Below, in pieces: positions 42,410 to 50,562 of a stretch of DNA of 64,000 nt. Both the position numbers and the translations under genes were made by a program. Source of the DNA: Bradyrhizobium sp. AZCC 1719 (GTDB taxonomy: Bacteria; Pseudomonadota; Alphaproteobacteria; Rhizobiales; Xanthobacteraceae); contig NZ_JAZHRU010000001.1 in NCBI RefSeq assembly GCF_036924525.1, positions 3,501,001 to 3,565,000 of the forward strand, written 5' to 3'. Under the pieces are notes generated by a model, which saw only the letters and a list, made by a program, of their open reading frames with translations, ran no database searches and was not told where the DNA came from. Position 1 is the stretch's first letter, and each line of letters opens with the position of its first letter.

Positions 42410-42424
42410 CGGGAGCCTCGCACG

Positions 42425-43606
42425 ATGGAGCTCAATCTTTCCAGCGAGGACGCTGCGTTTCGTGACGAGGTACGCGCTTTTATTGCGGAGAACTATCCGC
42501 AGGAAATGCGCGTTCCAAACCCCGAGACCGATTTGACCAAGGAGCAGTCGCTGCTCTGGCACAGGATCCTCTACAAAAAGGGCTGGATAGCGCCGCTATG
42601 GCCCAAGGAGTATGGCGGCCCCGGCTGGTCCGTCACGCAACGATTCATCTTTGAGCAGGAGACCTCGCGCGCCGGAACGCTGCCGCCGCTCGCATTCAGC
42701 GTCACCATGGTCGGTCCGGTCATCTACACCTTCGGCCACGAGGCGCAGAAGAAGAAATATTTGCCGCGAATCCTCTCCGGCGAGGACTGGTGGTGCCAGG
42801 GCTATTCGGAGCCGGGCTCCGGCTCCGACCTCGCCTCGATCCGCACCAAGGCGGTACGCGACGGCGACCACTACATCGTCAACGGCCACAAAACCTGGAC
42901 GACGTTGGCCCAGCATGCCGACTGGATCTTTTGCCTGGTGCGAACGGACTCTAGCGCGAAGCCTCAGGCCGGCATCTCCTTCCTGTTGATCGACATGAAA
43001 TCGCCCGGCGTCACCGTGCGGCCCATCATCACCATCGACGGTTCGCATGAAGTCAACGATGTGTTCTTCGAGGACGTGCGGGTCCCCGTGGAGAACTTGA
43101 TCGGCGAGGAAAACAAAGGCTGGACCTACGCTAAATTCCTGTTGGGTAACGAGCGTACCAGCATGGCCGGGATCGGCCGGTCCACTCGGTATCTCGGGCG
43201 TCTCAAGCAGATCGTGAGAACCGAAGTTGGCGAGGACGATCCGTCCTTCGGGGAGTTCATCAGGGAGATCGCGCGCGTCGAGCTCGATGTGCTGGCGCTG
43301 GAGGCGACCGAACTGCGCATCGTCGCGCAGATGTCGCGCGGCATCGACCCGGGACCGGCCGCGTCGCTGTTCAAGATCAGGGGAACCGAGATATTCCAGC
43401 GCATCACCGATCTGACGCACCAGGCGATCGGTAATTACGGCCTGGCCATCCGTGAGCACCCGGCAAGCGCCAACCGCTTCATGCCGGGTCCGGACTACGG
43501 ACACACCGCGACCGAGAAGTACCTGAACTCCCGCAAGCTCAGCATTTATGGGGGATCGAACGAGATCCAGCGCAACATCATCGCGAAAGCGGTGCTGGGT
43601 CTCTGA
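42425..43606 (+). CDS. Acyl-CoA dehydrogenase (large-type subunit)
   Basis: A 393-residue flavoprotein that introduces a double bond into an acyl-CoA. LWPKEYGGPGWSVTQRFIFE and WWCQGYSEPGSGSDLASIRT are the FAD and substrate blocks, HKTWTTLAQHADWIF the middle beta domain, and YGGSNEIQRNIIAKAVLGL the typical C-terminus. It pairs with a second, diverged dehydrogenase 21 bases downstream. Such pairs in steroid and cyclic-acid catabolism form alpha2beta2 enzymes, for example FadE-type heterotetramers, so a heteromeric enzyme is likely. Confidence 0.93.
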   Translation: MELNLSSEDAAFRDEVRAFIAENYPQEMRVPNPETDLTKEQSLLWHRILYKKGWIAPLWPKEYGGPGWSVTQRFIFEQETSRAGTLPPLAFSVTMVGPVIYTFGHEAQKKKYLPRILSGEDWWCQGYSEPGSGSDLASIRTKAVRDGDHYIVNGHKTWTTLAQHADWIFCLVRTDSSAKPQAGISFLLIDMKSPGVTVRPIITIDGSHEVNDVFFEDVRVPVENLIGEENKGWTYAKFLLGNERTSMAGIGRSTRYLGRLKQIVRTEVGEDDPSFGEFIREIARVELDVLALEATELRIVAQMSRGIDPGPAASLFKIRGTEIFQRITDLTHQAIGNYGLAIREHPASANRFMPGPDYGHTATEKYLNSRKLSIYGGSNEIQRNIIAKAVLGL

Positions 43607-43627
43607 TCACAGCGCACGAGGCATCCG

Positions 43628-44767
43628 ATGGACATCCAGTTGACGGAAGAACAGGAATTGCTCCGGTCCAGCATTCAACGCTTCCTGCGCGAGCAGTACG
43701 ATTTCGATGAGCGCCGCAAGATCGTTGCGACCGATGAAGGCTGGAGCCGCAGGCACTGGAAATCCTTCGCCGAACTTGGGCTCTGTGCGGCGCCGTTCCA
43801 GGAAAGCTCCGGCGGCCTTGGTGGCGGCTCGCTTGCGACGATGATCGTGATGCAGGAGTTCGGCCGCAACCTCGTCGTCGAGCCGTATTTTGAGACGGTT
43901 GTCCTCGCCGGTGGACTGATCGAGGACGTCGGCTCGCCCGAGCAGCGCCAGGCGCTTCTGCCGAAGATCATGGAGGGCGAGGCGATATGGGCGCTGGCCT
44001 GGGCGGAAGGACGGTCACGTTATGATTTCAACAACGTCACCACGACCGCGCGCCGCCAAGGGGACAAGTTTGTCCTGAGCGGAACCAAAGCCGCGGTGGT
44101 CGGTGCGCCATGGGCCGACAAGCTGATCGTTTCGGCGCGCACCTCGGGCCAGCAACGCGATCGCGACGGCGTCAGTCTGTTTGTCGTCGATCGCCATGCG
44201 GCCAATCTTCACCTGCAGAGCTTCAAGACGATCGACGGCCGGCGCGCCGCTGAACTCACGCTGATGAAAGTCGAGGTGCCGGCCAGCCAGATGCTGGGCA
44301 GCGAAGGCGAGGGCGTCGCGGCCCTGGAGGCGGCTCGCGATCGCGCCATCGCGGCCCTTTGCGCGGAAGCCGTCGGTGCCATGACGGAGCTGAACTCGGC
44401 GACGCTCGAATACAGCAAGACGCGCAAGCAGTTCGGGGTTGCGCTGGGAACGTTTCAGGTGCTGCAGCACCGCATGGTCGACATGTTCATCGCGCTTGAG
44501 GAATCGATTTCGCTCACTCAGCATTTGAATCTAACCCTGGCGTCGAAGGAACCGAACGGATCGAAACTGGCGTCCGGCGCCAAGACGAAGGTCGGCTACG
44601 CCGCACGCTTTGTCGCAGAGCAGGCCGTGCAACTGCACGGCGGCATGGGCATGAGCGACGAGTTGAACGTCGGCCACTACTTCAAGCGAATCTCCTCCAT
44701 CAACATCCAGTTCGGCGATCCCGCCTACCATCTGATGCGGTACGCGCAGCTGGACGCGGCCGCCTAA
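43628..44767 (+). CDS. Acyl-CoA dehydrogenase (small-type partner)
   Basis: A 379-residue acyl-CoA dehydrogenase family protein, diverged from its neighbour. The N-terminal helices are [40 protein letters not shown] is the early signature, and [20 protein letters not shown] is the FAD-contact helix. The C-terminal end reads [20 protein letters not shown], replacing the usual GG(T/S)xE motif with a His/Gly form. This matches the non-catalytic or partner subunit in two-gene dehydrogenases. It is spaced 21 bases from the preceding gene and 14 from the thiolase gene. Confidence 0.92.
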   Translation: MDIQLTEEQELLRSSIQRFLREQYDFDERRKIVATDEGWSRRHWKSFAELGLCAAPFQESSGGLGGGSLATMIVMQEFGRNLVVEPYFETVVLAGGLIEDVGSPEQRQALLPKIMEGEAIWALAWAEGRSRYDFNNVTTTARRQGDKFVLSGTKAAVVGAPWADKLIVSARTSGQQRDRDGVSLFVVDRHAANLHLQSFKTIDGRRAAELTLMKVEVPASQMLGSEGEGVAALEAARDRAIAALCAEAVGAMTELNSATLEYSKTRKQFGVALGTFQVLQHRMVDMFIALEESISLTQHLNLTLASKEPNGSKLASGAKTKVGYAARFVAEQAVQLHGGMGMSDELNVGHYFKRISSINIQFGDPAYHLMRYAQLDAAA

Positions 44768-44781
44768 GCAGAGAGGCAAGC

Positions 44782-45969
44782 ATGACGACTGAAGCAGTAA
44801 TCGTTTCCACCGCCCGCACGGGCGTCGGCAAAGCCTATCGCGGTGCGCTCAACAACACCGAGGGCCCGACTTTGGCTGGCCACGTCATGGCCGAAGCGGT
44901 GAAGCGGGCCGGCATCGCGCCCGGCGAGGTCGAGGACGTGGTGATGGGCTGTGCGATGCAGCAGGGCACCATGGTGATGAACGTGGCGCGCAAGGGTGCG
45001 ATCCGCGCTGGCCTGCCGGTGACGGTCGCCGGCACCACAATTGACCGGCAATGTGCCTCCGGCCTGCAGGCGATTGCGGTTGCCGCACGATCGGTGATGC
45101 TCGACGGCGTCGAGATCGCGATCGGCGGCGGCATCGAATCGATCAGCCTCGTGCAGAACGAGCACATGAACAAGTTTCATGTCGTCGACGAAGAGTTGAT
45201 GGCGATGAAGCCCGAAATGTACATGTCCATGTTGGAAACCGCCGAGGTCGTCGCCGAACGCTATAAGATCGGTCGAGACAAGCAGGATGAATACAGCCTC
45301 GAGTGCCAGCGCCGCGTGGGCGCTGCGCTGCAAGGCGGCCGTTTCAATGACGAGATCGTGCCGATCACGACCAAAATGGCCGTGGTCGACAAGGATACCA
45401 AGGAGGTCAGCTATCAGCAGGTGACGCTGTCGAAGGACGAGGGGCCGAGGCCGGACACTACCGCCGAAGGCCTTGCAAAGATCAAGCCCGTGTTTGAAGG
45501 CAAAACAATTAGTGCGGGCAATGCGAGCCAGCTCTCCGATGGCGCCTCGGCCTGCGTGATCATGAGCGACAAGATTGCGGCGAAGAAGGGCCTGAAGCCG
45601 CTTGGCATCTTCCGCGGGTTCGTTGCCGCCGGCGTCGAGCCAGACGAGATGGGCGTGGGCCCGGTCGCCGCGATCCCGCGGTTGCTCAAGCGCCATAACC
45701 TGAAAATCGATGACATTGATCTCTGGGAGCTCAATGAGGCCTACGCGGTGCAGGTGATCTATTGCCGCGACAAGCTCGGGATCGACCCGGAGAAGCTCAA
45801 CGTCAATGGCGGATCGATCGCGATCGGTCACCCCTACGGTATGACCGGGGCGCGGCTCACGGGCCACCTCCTGATCGAGGGCCGGCGGCGCAAGGCGAAG
45901 TACGGCGTGGTGACCATGTGCATCGGTGGCGGCATGGGCGCGGCGGGTCTGTTCGAAATCGTCAACTGA
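44782..45969 (+). CDS. Acetyl-CoA acyltransferase (thiolase)
   Basis: A 395-residue thiolase carrying out the final thiolytic cleavage of a 3-ketoacyl-CoA. The nucleophilic Cys91 lies in [13 protein letters not shown], the His in [17 protein letters not shown] and the second Cys in [13 protein letters not shown]. All three catalytic elements are intact. The start ATG has AGAGAGG upstream. It sits in the operon after the two acyl-CoA dehydrogenases. A different thiolase gene at 58143 shares a TetR-type operator with the regulator downstream of this operon. Confidence 0.94.
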   Translation: MTTEAVIVSTARTGVGKAYRGALNNTEGPTLAGHVMAEAVKRAGIAPGEVEDVVMGCAMQQGTMVMNVARKGAIRAGLPVTVAGTTIDRQCASGLQAIAVAARSVMLDGVEIAIGGGIESISLVQNEHMNKFHVVDEELMAMKPEMYMSMLETAEVVAERYKIGRDKQDEYSLECQRRVGAALQGGRFNDEIVPITTKMAVVDKDTKEVSYQQVTLSKDEGPRPDTTAEGLAKIKPVFEGKTISAGNASQLSDGASACVIMSDKIAAKKGLKPLGIFRGFVAAGVEPDEMGVGPVAAIPRLLKRHNLKIDDIDLWELNEAYAVQVIYCRDKLGIDPEKLNVNGGSIAIGHPYGMTGARLTGHLLIEGRRRKAKYGVVTMCIGGGMGAAGLFEIVN

Positions 45970-45990
45970 TCGGAAAGCGGAGAATCACAC

Positions 45991-46995
45991 GTGAAGACAG
46001 CAATCACTGAATTGTTCGGCATCCAGCATCCGATCATCCAAGGCGGCATGCACTATGTCGGCTTCGCCGAGCTGGCCGCAGCGGTGTCGAACGCTGGCGG
46101 TCTCGGCATCATCACCGGCCTTACCCAGAAGACGCCGGAATTGCTGGCGAAGGAAATCGCGCGCTGCCGCGATATGACCGACAAGCCGTTCGGCGTGAAC
46201 CTTACTTTCCTGCCGAGCTTCACCGCGCCGCCCTATCCGGAATATATCGCCGCTATCAAGGAAGGCGGCGTCAAGGCGGTGGAGACCGCTGGCCGCAGCC
46301 CCGAGCAGTACATGCCTGCGCTGAAAGCTGCTGGCATCAAGGTGATCCACAAATGCACCTCGGTGCGGCATTCGCTGAAAGCCGAGAAGATCGGCTGCGA
46401 CGCCGTCAGCGTCGACGGCTTTGAATGCGGCGGCCATCCCGGCGAGGACGACATCCCGAACATGATCCTGCTGCCGCGTGCGGCGGACGAGCTGAAGATC
46501 CCGTTCGTGGCGTCGGGCGGCATGGCCGACGCGCGGAGCCTCGTCGCGGCGCTGTCGATGGGGGCCGCCGGCATGAACATGGGTACCCGCTTCATCGCCA
46601 CGAAGGAAGCGCCGGTCCACGACAATGTAAAGCAGGCGCTGGTCAAGGCGACCGAACTCGACACCGTTCTGGTCATGCGCGCGCTGCGCAATACCGAGCG
46701 CGTCTTGAAGAACAAGGGCGTCGACCAGCTGCTCGAGGTCGAGCGCGAGAAGGGCGCGAGCCTGAAGATTGGTGACATCCACGAGCAGGTCGCTGGAGTC
46801 TATCCAAAGGTGATGATCGATGGCGACATGGACGCGGGCGCGTGGAGTTGCGGCATGGTCGTTGGACTCATTCAGGACATTCCGACGGTGAAGGAGTTGA
46901 TGGATCGCATCATGGCGGATGCCGAGCGGCTGATCAGGGGCCGGCTTACGGGATTCCTGGACGCGGACAGCAAGGAAGCCTTGATGGTCGCCTGA
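45991..46995 (+). CDS. PA1024-type NADH:quinone reductase / nitronate monooxygenase family
   Basis: A 334-residue FMN protein of the 2-nitropropane dioxygenase fold. The blocks HPIIQGGMHYVG, VETAGRSPEQY, VIHKCTSVRHSLKAEK and DGFECGGHPGEDDIPN match, from memory, Pseudomonas PA1024. That protein was annotated as nitronate monooxygenase but shown to be an NADH:quinone reductase. A related fold member (IpdC) acts in steroid ring breakdown. GTG start with CGGAGAA upstream. In a beta-oxidation operon it may recycle NADH or reduce an acyl-CoA intermediate; nitronate oxidation is less likely. Confidence 0.86.
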   Translation: MKTAITELFGIQHPIIQGGMHYVGFAELAAAVSNAGGLGIITGLTQKTPELLAKEIARCRDMTDKPFGVNLTFLPSFTAPPYPEYIAAIKEGGVKAVETAGRSPEQYMPALKAAGIKVIHKCTSVRHSLKAEKIGCDAVSVDGFECGGHPGEDDIPNMILLPRAADELKIPFVASGGMADARSLVAALSMGAAGMNMGTRFIATKEAPVHDNVKQALVKATELDTVLVMRALRNTERVLKNKGVDQLLEVEREKGASLKIGDIHEQVAGVYPKVMIDGDMDAGAWSCGMVVGLIQDIPTVKELMDRIMADAERLIRGRLTGFLDADSKEALMVA

Positions 46996-47019
46996 AGGCG
47001 CGCAAGGAGAACAGGGCGG

Positions 47020-47847
47020 ATGGCAGAAGATCGGATCGAGGTCGATACCGGCACAGAGGAGTTGCTGTGTGAGATCCGGGATCGCGTGGCGCTCGTCACG
47101 CTGAACCGGCCCGAGGCCCGCAACGCCTTGTCCGATCAACTGACCCCAGCGCTCCGGCGCATGATCAGGCAGTGCGGCGAAGATTCCAGGGTCGGCGCAC
47201 TGCTCATCACTGGCGCCGGGACTGCCTTTTGCGCCGGCGGCGACGTCAAGGGCATGGGGAACAATTCTGCGAAGGCAGAAACGCCGATCGATGAGCGGAT
47301 CGCCGACTTGCGTGTGAAGCAGCGCACCCTCACGGGCGCGCTGGTGGAACTACGAAAGCCGACGCTCGCGGCGCTTCCGGGGCCTGCCGCGGGCGCGGGG
47401 CTTGCGCTCGCACTCGCCTGTGACATTCGAATCGCCGCTGAATCGGCTGTGATGACCACAGGATATGCCCGCATCGCCTTGACGGGAGACTACGGCATCG
47501 CCTGGCTGCTGACGAGGCTGGTGGGAACGTCCCGGGCACGCGAGTTGATGTTTCTGTCGGAGCGGATCGACGCACGCCGCTGCGAAACCCTGGGACTGGT
47601 AAACCGGGTGGTGGCCGACGCTGAGCTGCGCGCTGTTGCATTTTCGCTTGCAAGGTCCTTGGCGGAGGGCCCCTCGCAAGCTTTCGCCGGCATGAAGGAC
47701 AACCTTGACCATGCCTTGGCCACGGACCTTCTGGATTCGATGGACCAGGAAGCGGCATACATGGTCCGTTCCGCGCAAACGACGGATCACAAGGAGGCGG
47801 TGCGCGCCTTCATCGAGAAGCGCAAGCCCGTATTCGTCGGACACTAG
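47020..47847 (+). CDS. Crotonase-family protein lacking both hydratase glutamates (PaaG/ECI-like)
   Basis: A 275-residue crotonase. The oxyanion loop FCAGGDVKGMG is normal. The two hydratase glutamates are absent: Ala129 in GAGLALALACD and Ala150 in TTGYARIAL. An aspartate appears instead at 157 (LTGDYGIAWLL), the position used by PaaG and delta-enoyl-CoA isomerases. An isomerase or C-C hydrolase role is therefore more likely than hydration. It is the last gene of the operon and is followed 18 bases later by a hairpin terminator. Confidence 0.88.
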   Translation: MAEDRIEVDTGTEELLCEIRDRVALVTLNRPEARNALSDQLTPALRRMIRQCGEDSRVGALLITGAGTAFCAGGDVKGMGNNSAKAETPIDERIADLRVKQRTLTGALVELRKPTLAALPGPAAGAGLALALACDIRIAAESAVMTTGYARIALTGDYGIAWLLTRLVGTSRARELMFLSERIDARRCETLGLVNRVVADAELRAVAFSLARSLAEGPSQAFAGMKDNLDHALATDLLDSMDQEAAYMVRSAQTTDHKEAVRAFIEKRKPVFVGH

Positions 47848-47864
47848 CGTGCCTTAAATCTGGA

Positions 47865-47888
47865 GGTCAGCTTCGCTGACCGGCTTTT
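47865..47888 (+). terminator. Hairpin terminator after the beta-oxidation operon
   Basis: GGTCAGC-TTC-GCTGACC, a perfect seven-base-pair stem with a three-base loop, followed by GGCTTTT. It lies 18 bases after the crotonase stop codon. The short T run is typical of alphaproteobacterial intrinsic terminators and marks the end of the 40068-47847 operon. Confidence 0.68.
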
Positions 47889-47941
47889 CCTGGTAGGGCG
47901 CAGGTCAAAAGACCATTCTGCGGAATTTGATTGTTATATAT

Positions 47942-47954
47942 GATGATAATCATC
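47942..47954. promoter_or_regulatory. TetR operator candidate GATGATAATCATC
   Basis: A perfect 13-base palindrome in an A/T-rich setting (ATATAT before, TAATAT after), 40 bases upstream of the TetR start at 47994. A near-identical site (GACGATAATCATC) precedes the thiolase gene at 59374. Best read as autoregulation by this TetR protein. Confidence 0.68.
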
Positions 47955-47993
47955 TAATATGGCTCTGTTTCTTTGGTCATCCCGGAGCAAGCA

Positions 47994-48590
47994 ATGCGTT
48001 ACCCGAAAGACCATGGGCAGCAGACACGCAGGCGGATTGTCGAAAATGCTTCCTACGGCCTGCGTCAGAACGGTGCCGACGGCTTGAGTGTGGTCGACCT
48101 GATGAGGCTCGTCGATCTGACGCATGGGAGCTTCTACGCCTACTTCAAGTCGCGTGACGCTCTGGTCATTGAAGCGCTCGCCTTGGCCATGGATCAAACC
48201 GTCGACCATTGGCTGGATCTCACGCAGGGGTTACCCGACGAGAAAGGGTTCGACGCAGTCGTCGAGTCCTATCTGAGCCCCCGCCATCGCAACAATGCGG
48301 CCCGCGGTTGTGCTCTTCCGGCTCTGGCCGCGGATATCGGACGCTCGGGCCCGGAGGCGCGGCGTACCTTTGCAGGCAGGCTCGAGAAAATGATCGATGT
48401 CATCGCTGGTTTGATCCCGAAGAGATCGTCAATGGATGCGCGGCAGGCCGCAGCCGGCGCAATTGCGACCATGGTCGGTTCCATCGTGCTCGCGCGTGCG
48501 GCCGGCGACAAGCGGCTGTCTGACGCTCTTCTGGAGGCCGGTCGGCAGGCCCTGCGCAACCAGGGCGCTAATGTCTTTCCGAGTCCATAA
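47994..48590 (+). CDS. TetR-family regulator, probable controller of GAYGATAATCATC sites
   Basis: A 198-residue TetR protein starting MRYPKDHGQQTRRRIVENA. The helix-turn-helix is LSVVDLMRLVDLTHGSFYAYF. The ligand domain contains AARGCALPALAADIGRSGPEARR, the same subgroup style as the regulator at 11372. ATG at 47994 has CGGAGCAAG upstream. The palindrome directly upstream, and its near copy before the thiolase at 58143-59339, suggest a small regulon. The inducer may be an acyl-CoA or free acid. Confidence 0.91.
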   Translation: MRYPKDHGQQTRRRIVENASYGLRQNGADGLSVVDLMRLVDLTHGSFYAYFKSRDALVIEALALAMDQTVDHWLDLTQGLPDEKGFDAVVESYLSPRHRNNAARGCALPALAADIGRSGPEARRTFAGRLEKMIDVIAGLIPKRSSMDARQAAAGAIATMVGSIVLARAAGDKRLSDALLEAGRQALRNQGANVFPSP

Positions 48591-48606
48591 GCCTCCGGCG
48601 CTCTAT

Positions 48607-48625
48607 AACTTGCAAAATGCAAGTT
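48607..48625. promoter_or_regulatory. Perfect palindrome AACTTGC-AAAAT-GCAAGTT
   Basis: Seven-base perfect arms around AAAAT, 47 bases upstream of the FAH-family start codon. A second copy (CTTGC-AAAAC-GCAAG) lies at 49680 before the next gene. Its position overlaps a possible upstream TTG start at 48624, which argues that translation begins further down. Confidence 0.68.
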
Positions 48626-48671
48626 GGTGTCTATGCTGCAGTCAAGTGCTCATTTGGCCTGGGAGGCGCCC

Positions 48672-49661
48672 TTGAAACTAGCTACCTATCGATCCGGCGG
48701 TCAAAATAAGATCGCGTTAGTTCATGCCGGCGGCCGCTTGTTATTTGATCTCGCTGCCGCATCGCAGCGGGCCGGTAAGCAAAATCCGGCGTTCAACTCG
48801 ATGCTTGACCTTGTGGATCACGGCGACGCTGCGCTCGATGAAGCATCCAACCTGTTTGATCGCTATAGGAAAGATCAGGATTTGTGGTCCGCGGTTGCGG
48901 AATCCGAGATTCTTGCGCCGTTGCCGGAGCCGCGCCAGATGCGCGACGGCATGTCGTTTCCGGTGCATATCGTTCAAGGCCCGATCGGACATCTCAAACT
49001 GAAGGCGCGAAAGGCGGGCGATGCGGCTGAGCTTGCACGCCTCCAGGCGGCCCCGCTGCCCGAGTTGCCGGAGGTATATCGCAAGCAACCGATCTACTAC
49101 GTTACCAACCGTTTTAGCGTGAAGGGCCCCAACACGACAGTCAAATGGCCGCGCTACAGCCAAGTGATGGACTACGAACTGGAATTCGGAATCGTCACCA
49201 AGAACAGGGGCGCCAACATTTCTGCGGCGAAGGCGCGCAATCACATCTTCGGCTACACGATTTTCAACGATTTTTCCGCCCGCGATGCCCAGCGAATAGA
49301 GATGGAAGGCCGGTTGGGGCCCGCCAAAGGCAAGAGCTTCGATGGCGGCAACGTGCTCGGGCCCTGGATCGTGACACCCGACGAAATCGGGGACCCCTAC
49401 AAGCTCAAGATGGAAGCCCGCGTCAACGACGAAGTTCGTTCGCAAGGCACGAGCGAAGGCATGCTGTTTTCGTTCGAGGAAATCATCGCCTACATTACCC
49501 GGGATGAGACGTTGATGCCCGGTGAGTTCATCGGCTCCGGCACCGTGGGCAATGGCTGCGGGCTCGAACTTGGCTGGTATCTCGAGCACGGGGATAGCAT
49601 CGAGCTCGAAGTGGAGAAGATCGGCGTCTTGAAAAATCGGGTCGAGCGCCAAGACGTTTGA
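48672..49661 (+). CDS. Fumarylacetoacetate hydrolase family protein
   Basis: A 329-residue FAH-fold hydrolase that cleaves C-C bonds in beta-diketo or related acids, or decarboxylates/isomerises them, with Mg or Ca. The N-terminus LKLATYRSGGQNKIALVHAG is typical. Metal and active-site segments are MDYELEFGIV (Glu pair), FNDFSARDAQ, KSFDGGNVLGPWIVTPDE and GSGTVGNGCGLELGWYLEHGD. The TTG start at 48672 has GGGAGG five bases upstream. It heads a three-gene group (FAH, crotonase, CoA transferase) whose first two genes each carry a CTTGC-N5-GCAAG site. Confidence 0.9.
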   Translation: MKLATYRSGGQNKIALVHAGGRLLFDLAAASQRAGKQNPAFNSMLDLVDHGDAALDEASNLFDRYRKDQDLWSAVAESEILAPLPEPRQMRDGMSFPVHIVQGPIGHLKLKARKAGDAAELARLQAAPLPELPEVYRKQPIYYVTNRFSVKGPNTTVKWPRYSQVMDYELEFGIVTKNRGANISAAKARNHIFGYTIFNDFSARDAQRIEMEGRLGPAKGKSFDGGNVLGPWIVTPDEIGDPYKLKMEARVNDEVRSQGTSEGMLFSFEEIIAYITRDETLMPGEFIGSGTVGNGCGLELGWYLEHGDSIELEVEKIGVLKNRVERQDV

Positions 49662-49679
49662 TGCAGGAGCAAATTACAG

Positions 49680-49694
49680 CTTGCAAAACGCAAG
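49680..49694. promoter_or_regulatory. Palindrome CTTGC-AAAAC-GCAAG, second copy
   Basis: Five perfect arm bases around AAAAC, 70 bases upstream of the crotonase start at 49764. It has the same arms and spacer length as the site at 48607, implying that one regulator controls both promoters; HxlR-2 at 51909 is the nearest unassigned regulator. Confidence 0.64.
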
Positions 49695-49763
49695 TCATGA
49701 TGTAGCTTGTGTTGATGGCTAGATAATGCGGTCGCGAGAACCGCCGGCAAACAGGAGGCAGCT

Positions 49764-50561
49764 TTGTCCGAGGATGCATTGGTGACGCGCGAGCAGCGCG
49801 GCAATATCTCCGTTTTGACCATGGTTTATCGGCCGCACAACCTGCTCGGCCCCAAACTCCTCAACGCGATCGTCGAGCAGGTGGAGGCGGCGCAAAGGGC
49901 AGGCAGCCGCGCCATCGTCATCCGTAGCGGACTGCGGCATTTCTCCGCCGGCGCCGATCTGGATATCTTCGAGAAGCGGGTGGAGGCAGGCAGCGGAGAT
50001 CAGGCCGGTGAAAATCGGCAGCTGAACGGCGTCGAATTCCTGCGCTTCATGGAGCTGCTGCCAATCCCGCTAATCGCCAGTGTTCACGGCGTTTGCCTGG
50101 GGGGCGGTCTCGAGCTTGCGCTGTCGTGCGATTACATCATCGCGGCCTCTTCGGCGAAGATCGGCTCGGTCGAGGCGACGCTTGGGCTGCATCCCTTGCT
50201 GGGAGGAATCCAGCGTCAGGTGCAGCGGATTGGTGCCCAGCGCGCCAAGGAAATGTCGATGCTGGCGCGGCGATACGATGCGCCGACGCTGGAGAAGTGG
50301 GGATTGATCAATCTCACAGTTCCGGAAGAGTCGCTGGAGACGGCCACGATGGCGATAGCGGAGGAGTTTGCGCAGGGGCCTACGGTGGCGCATGCCGCGA
50401 CCAAGGAGCTCGCGCATATCGCCGCCAACCAGGGCGTGGTGGCCGCGGACGAGGCGATGGCAAGAGTTCAGGCGCCGATCTGGGCGTCGGAAGACCTCAA
50501 GACCGGTCTTGCGTCATTCCGCAAGAACGGGCCCGGTCTCGCCAAGTTCGCGGGGCGCTAA
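49764..50561 (+). CDS. Enoyl-CoA hydratase (crotonase) family protein
   Basis: A 265-residue crotonase with both catalytic glutamates (CLGGGLELALSCD and GSVEATLGLHP). The oxyanion loop is HFSAGADLDIF. The usual GGTQRL motif reads GGIQRQVQRIG. TTG start with AGGAGGC upstream. It ends one base before the CoA-transferase ATG, so the two are tightly coupled. Probably a true hydratase acting on the CoA ester handled by the neighbouring genes. Confidence 0.9.
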   Translation: MSEDALVTREQRGNISVLTMVYRPHNLLGPKLLNAIVEQVEAAQRAGSRAIVIRSGLRHFSAGADLDIFEKRVEAGSGDQAGENRQLNGVEFLRFMELLPIPLIASVHGVCLGGGLELALSCDYIIAASSAKIGSVEATLGLHPLLGGIQRQVQRIGAQRAKEMSMLARRYDAPTLEKWGLINLTVPEESLETATMAIAEEFAQGPTVAHAATKELAHIAANQGVVAADEAMARVQAPIWASEDLKTGLASFRKNGPGLAKFAGR

Positions 50562-50562
50562 C

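Noticed and set aside
47942..47954. Fur-box-like reading of GATGATAATCATC
   Set aside because: The core TGATAATCA also occurs in Fur boxes, but the flanks do not complete a 19-base Fur box, the neighbours are not iron genes, and an adjacent TetR gene explains the site better.
50368..50562. N-terminal extension of the CoA transferase overlapping the crotonase gene
   Set aside because: The added residues are Arg/Pro-rich out-of-frame translation of the crotonase gene; family proteins start at GPLSGIRVVDF.
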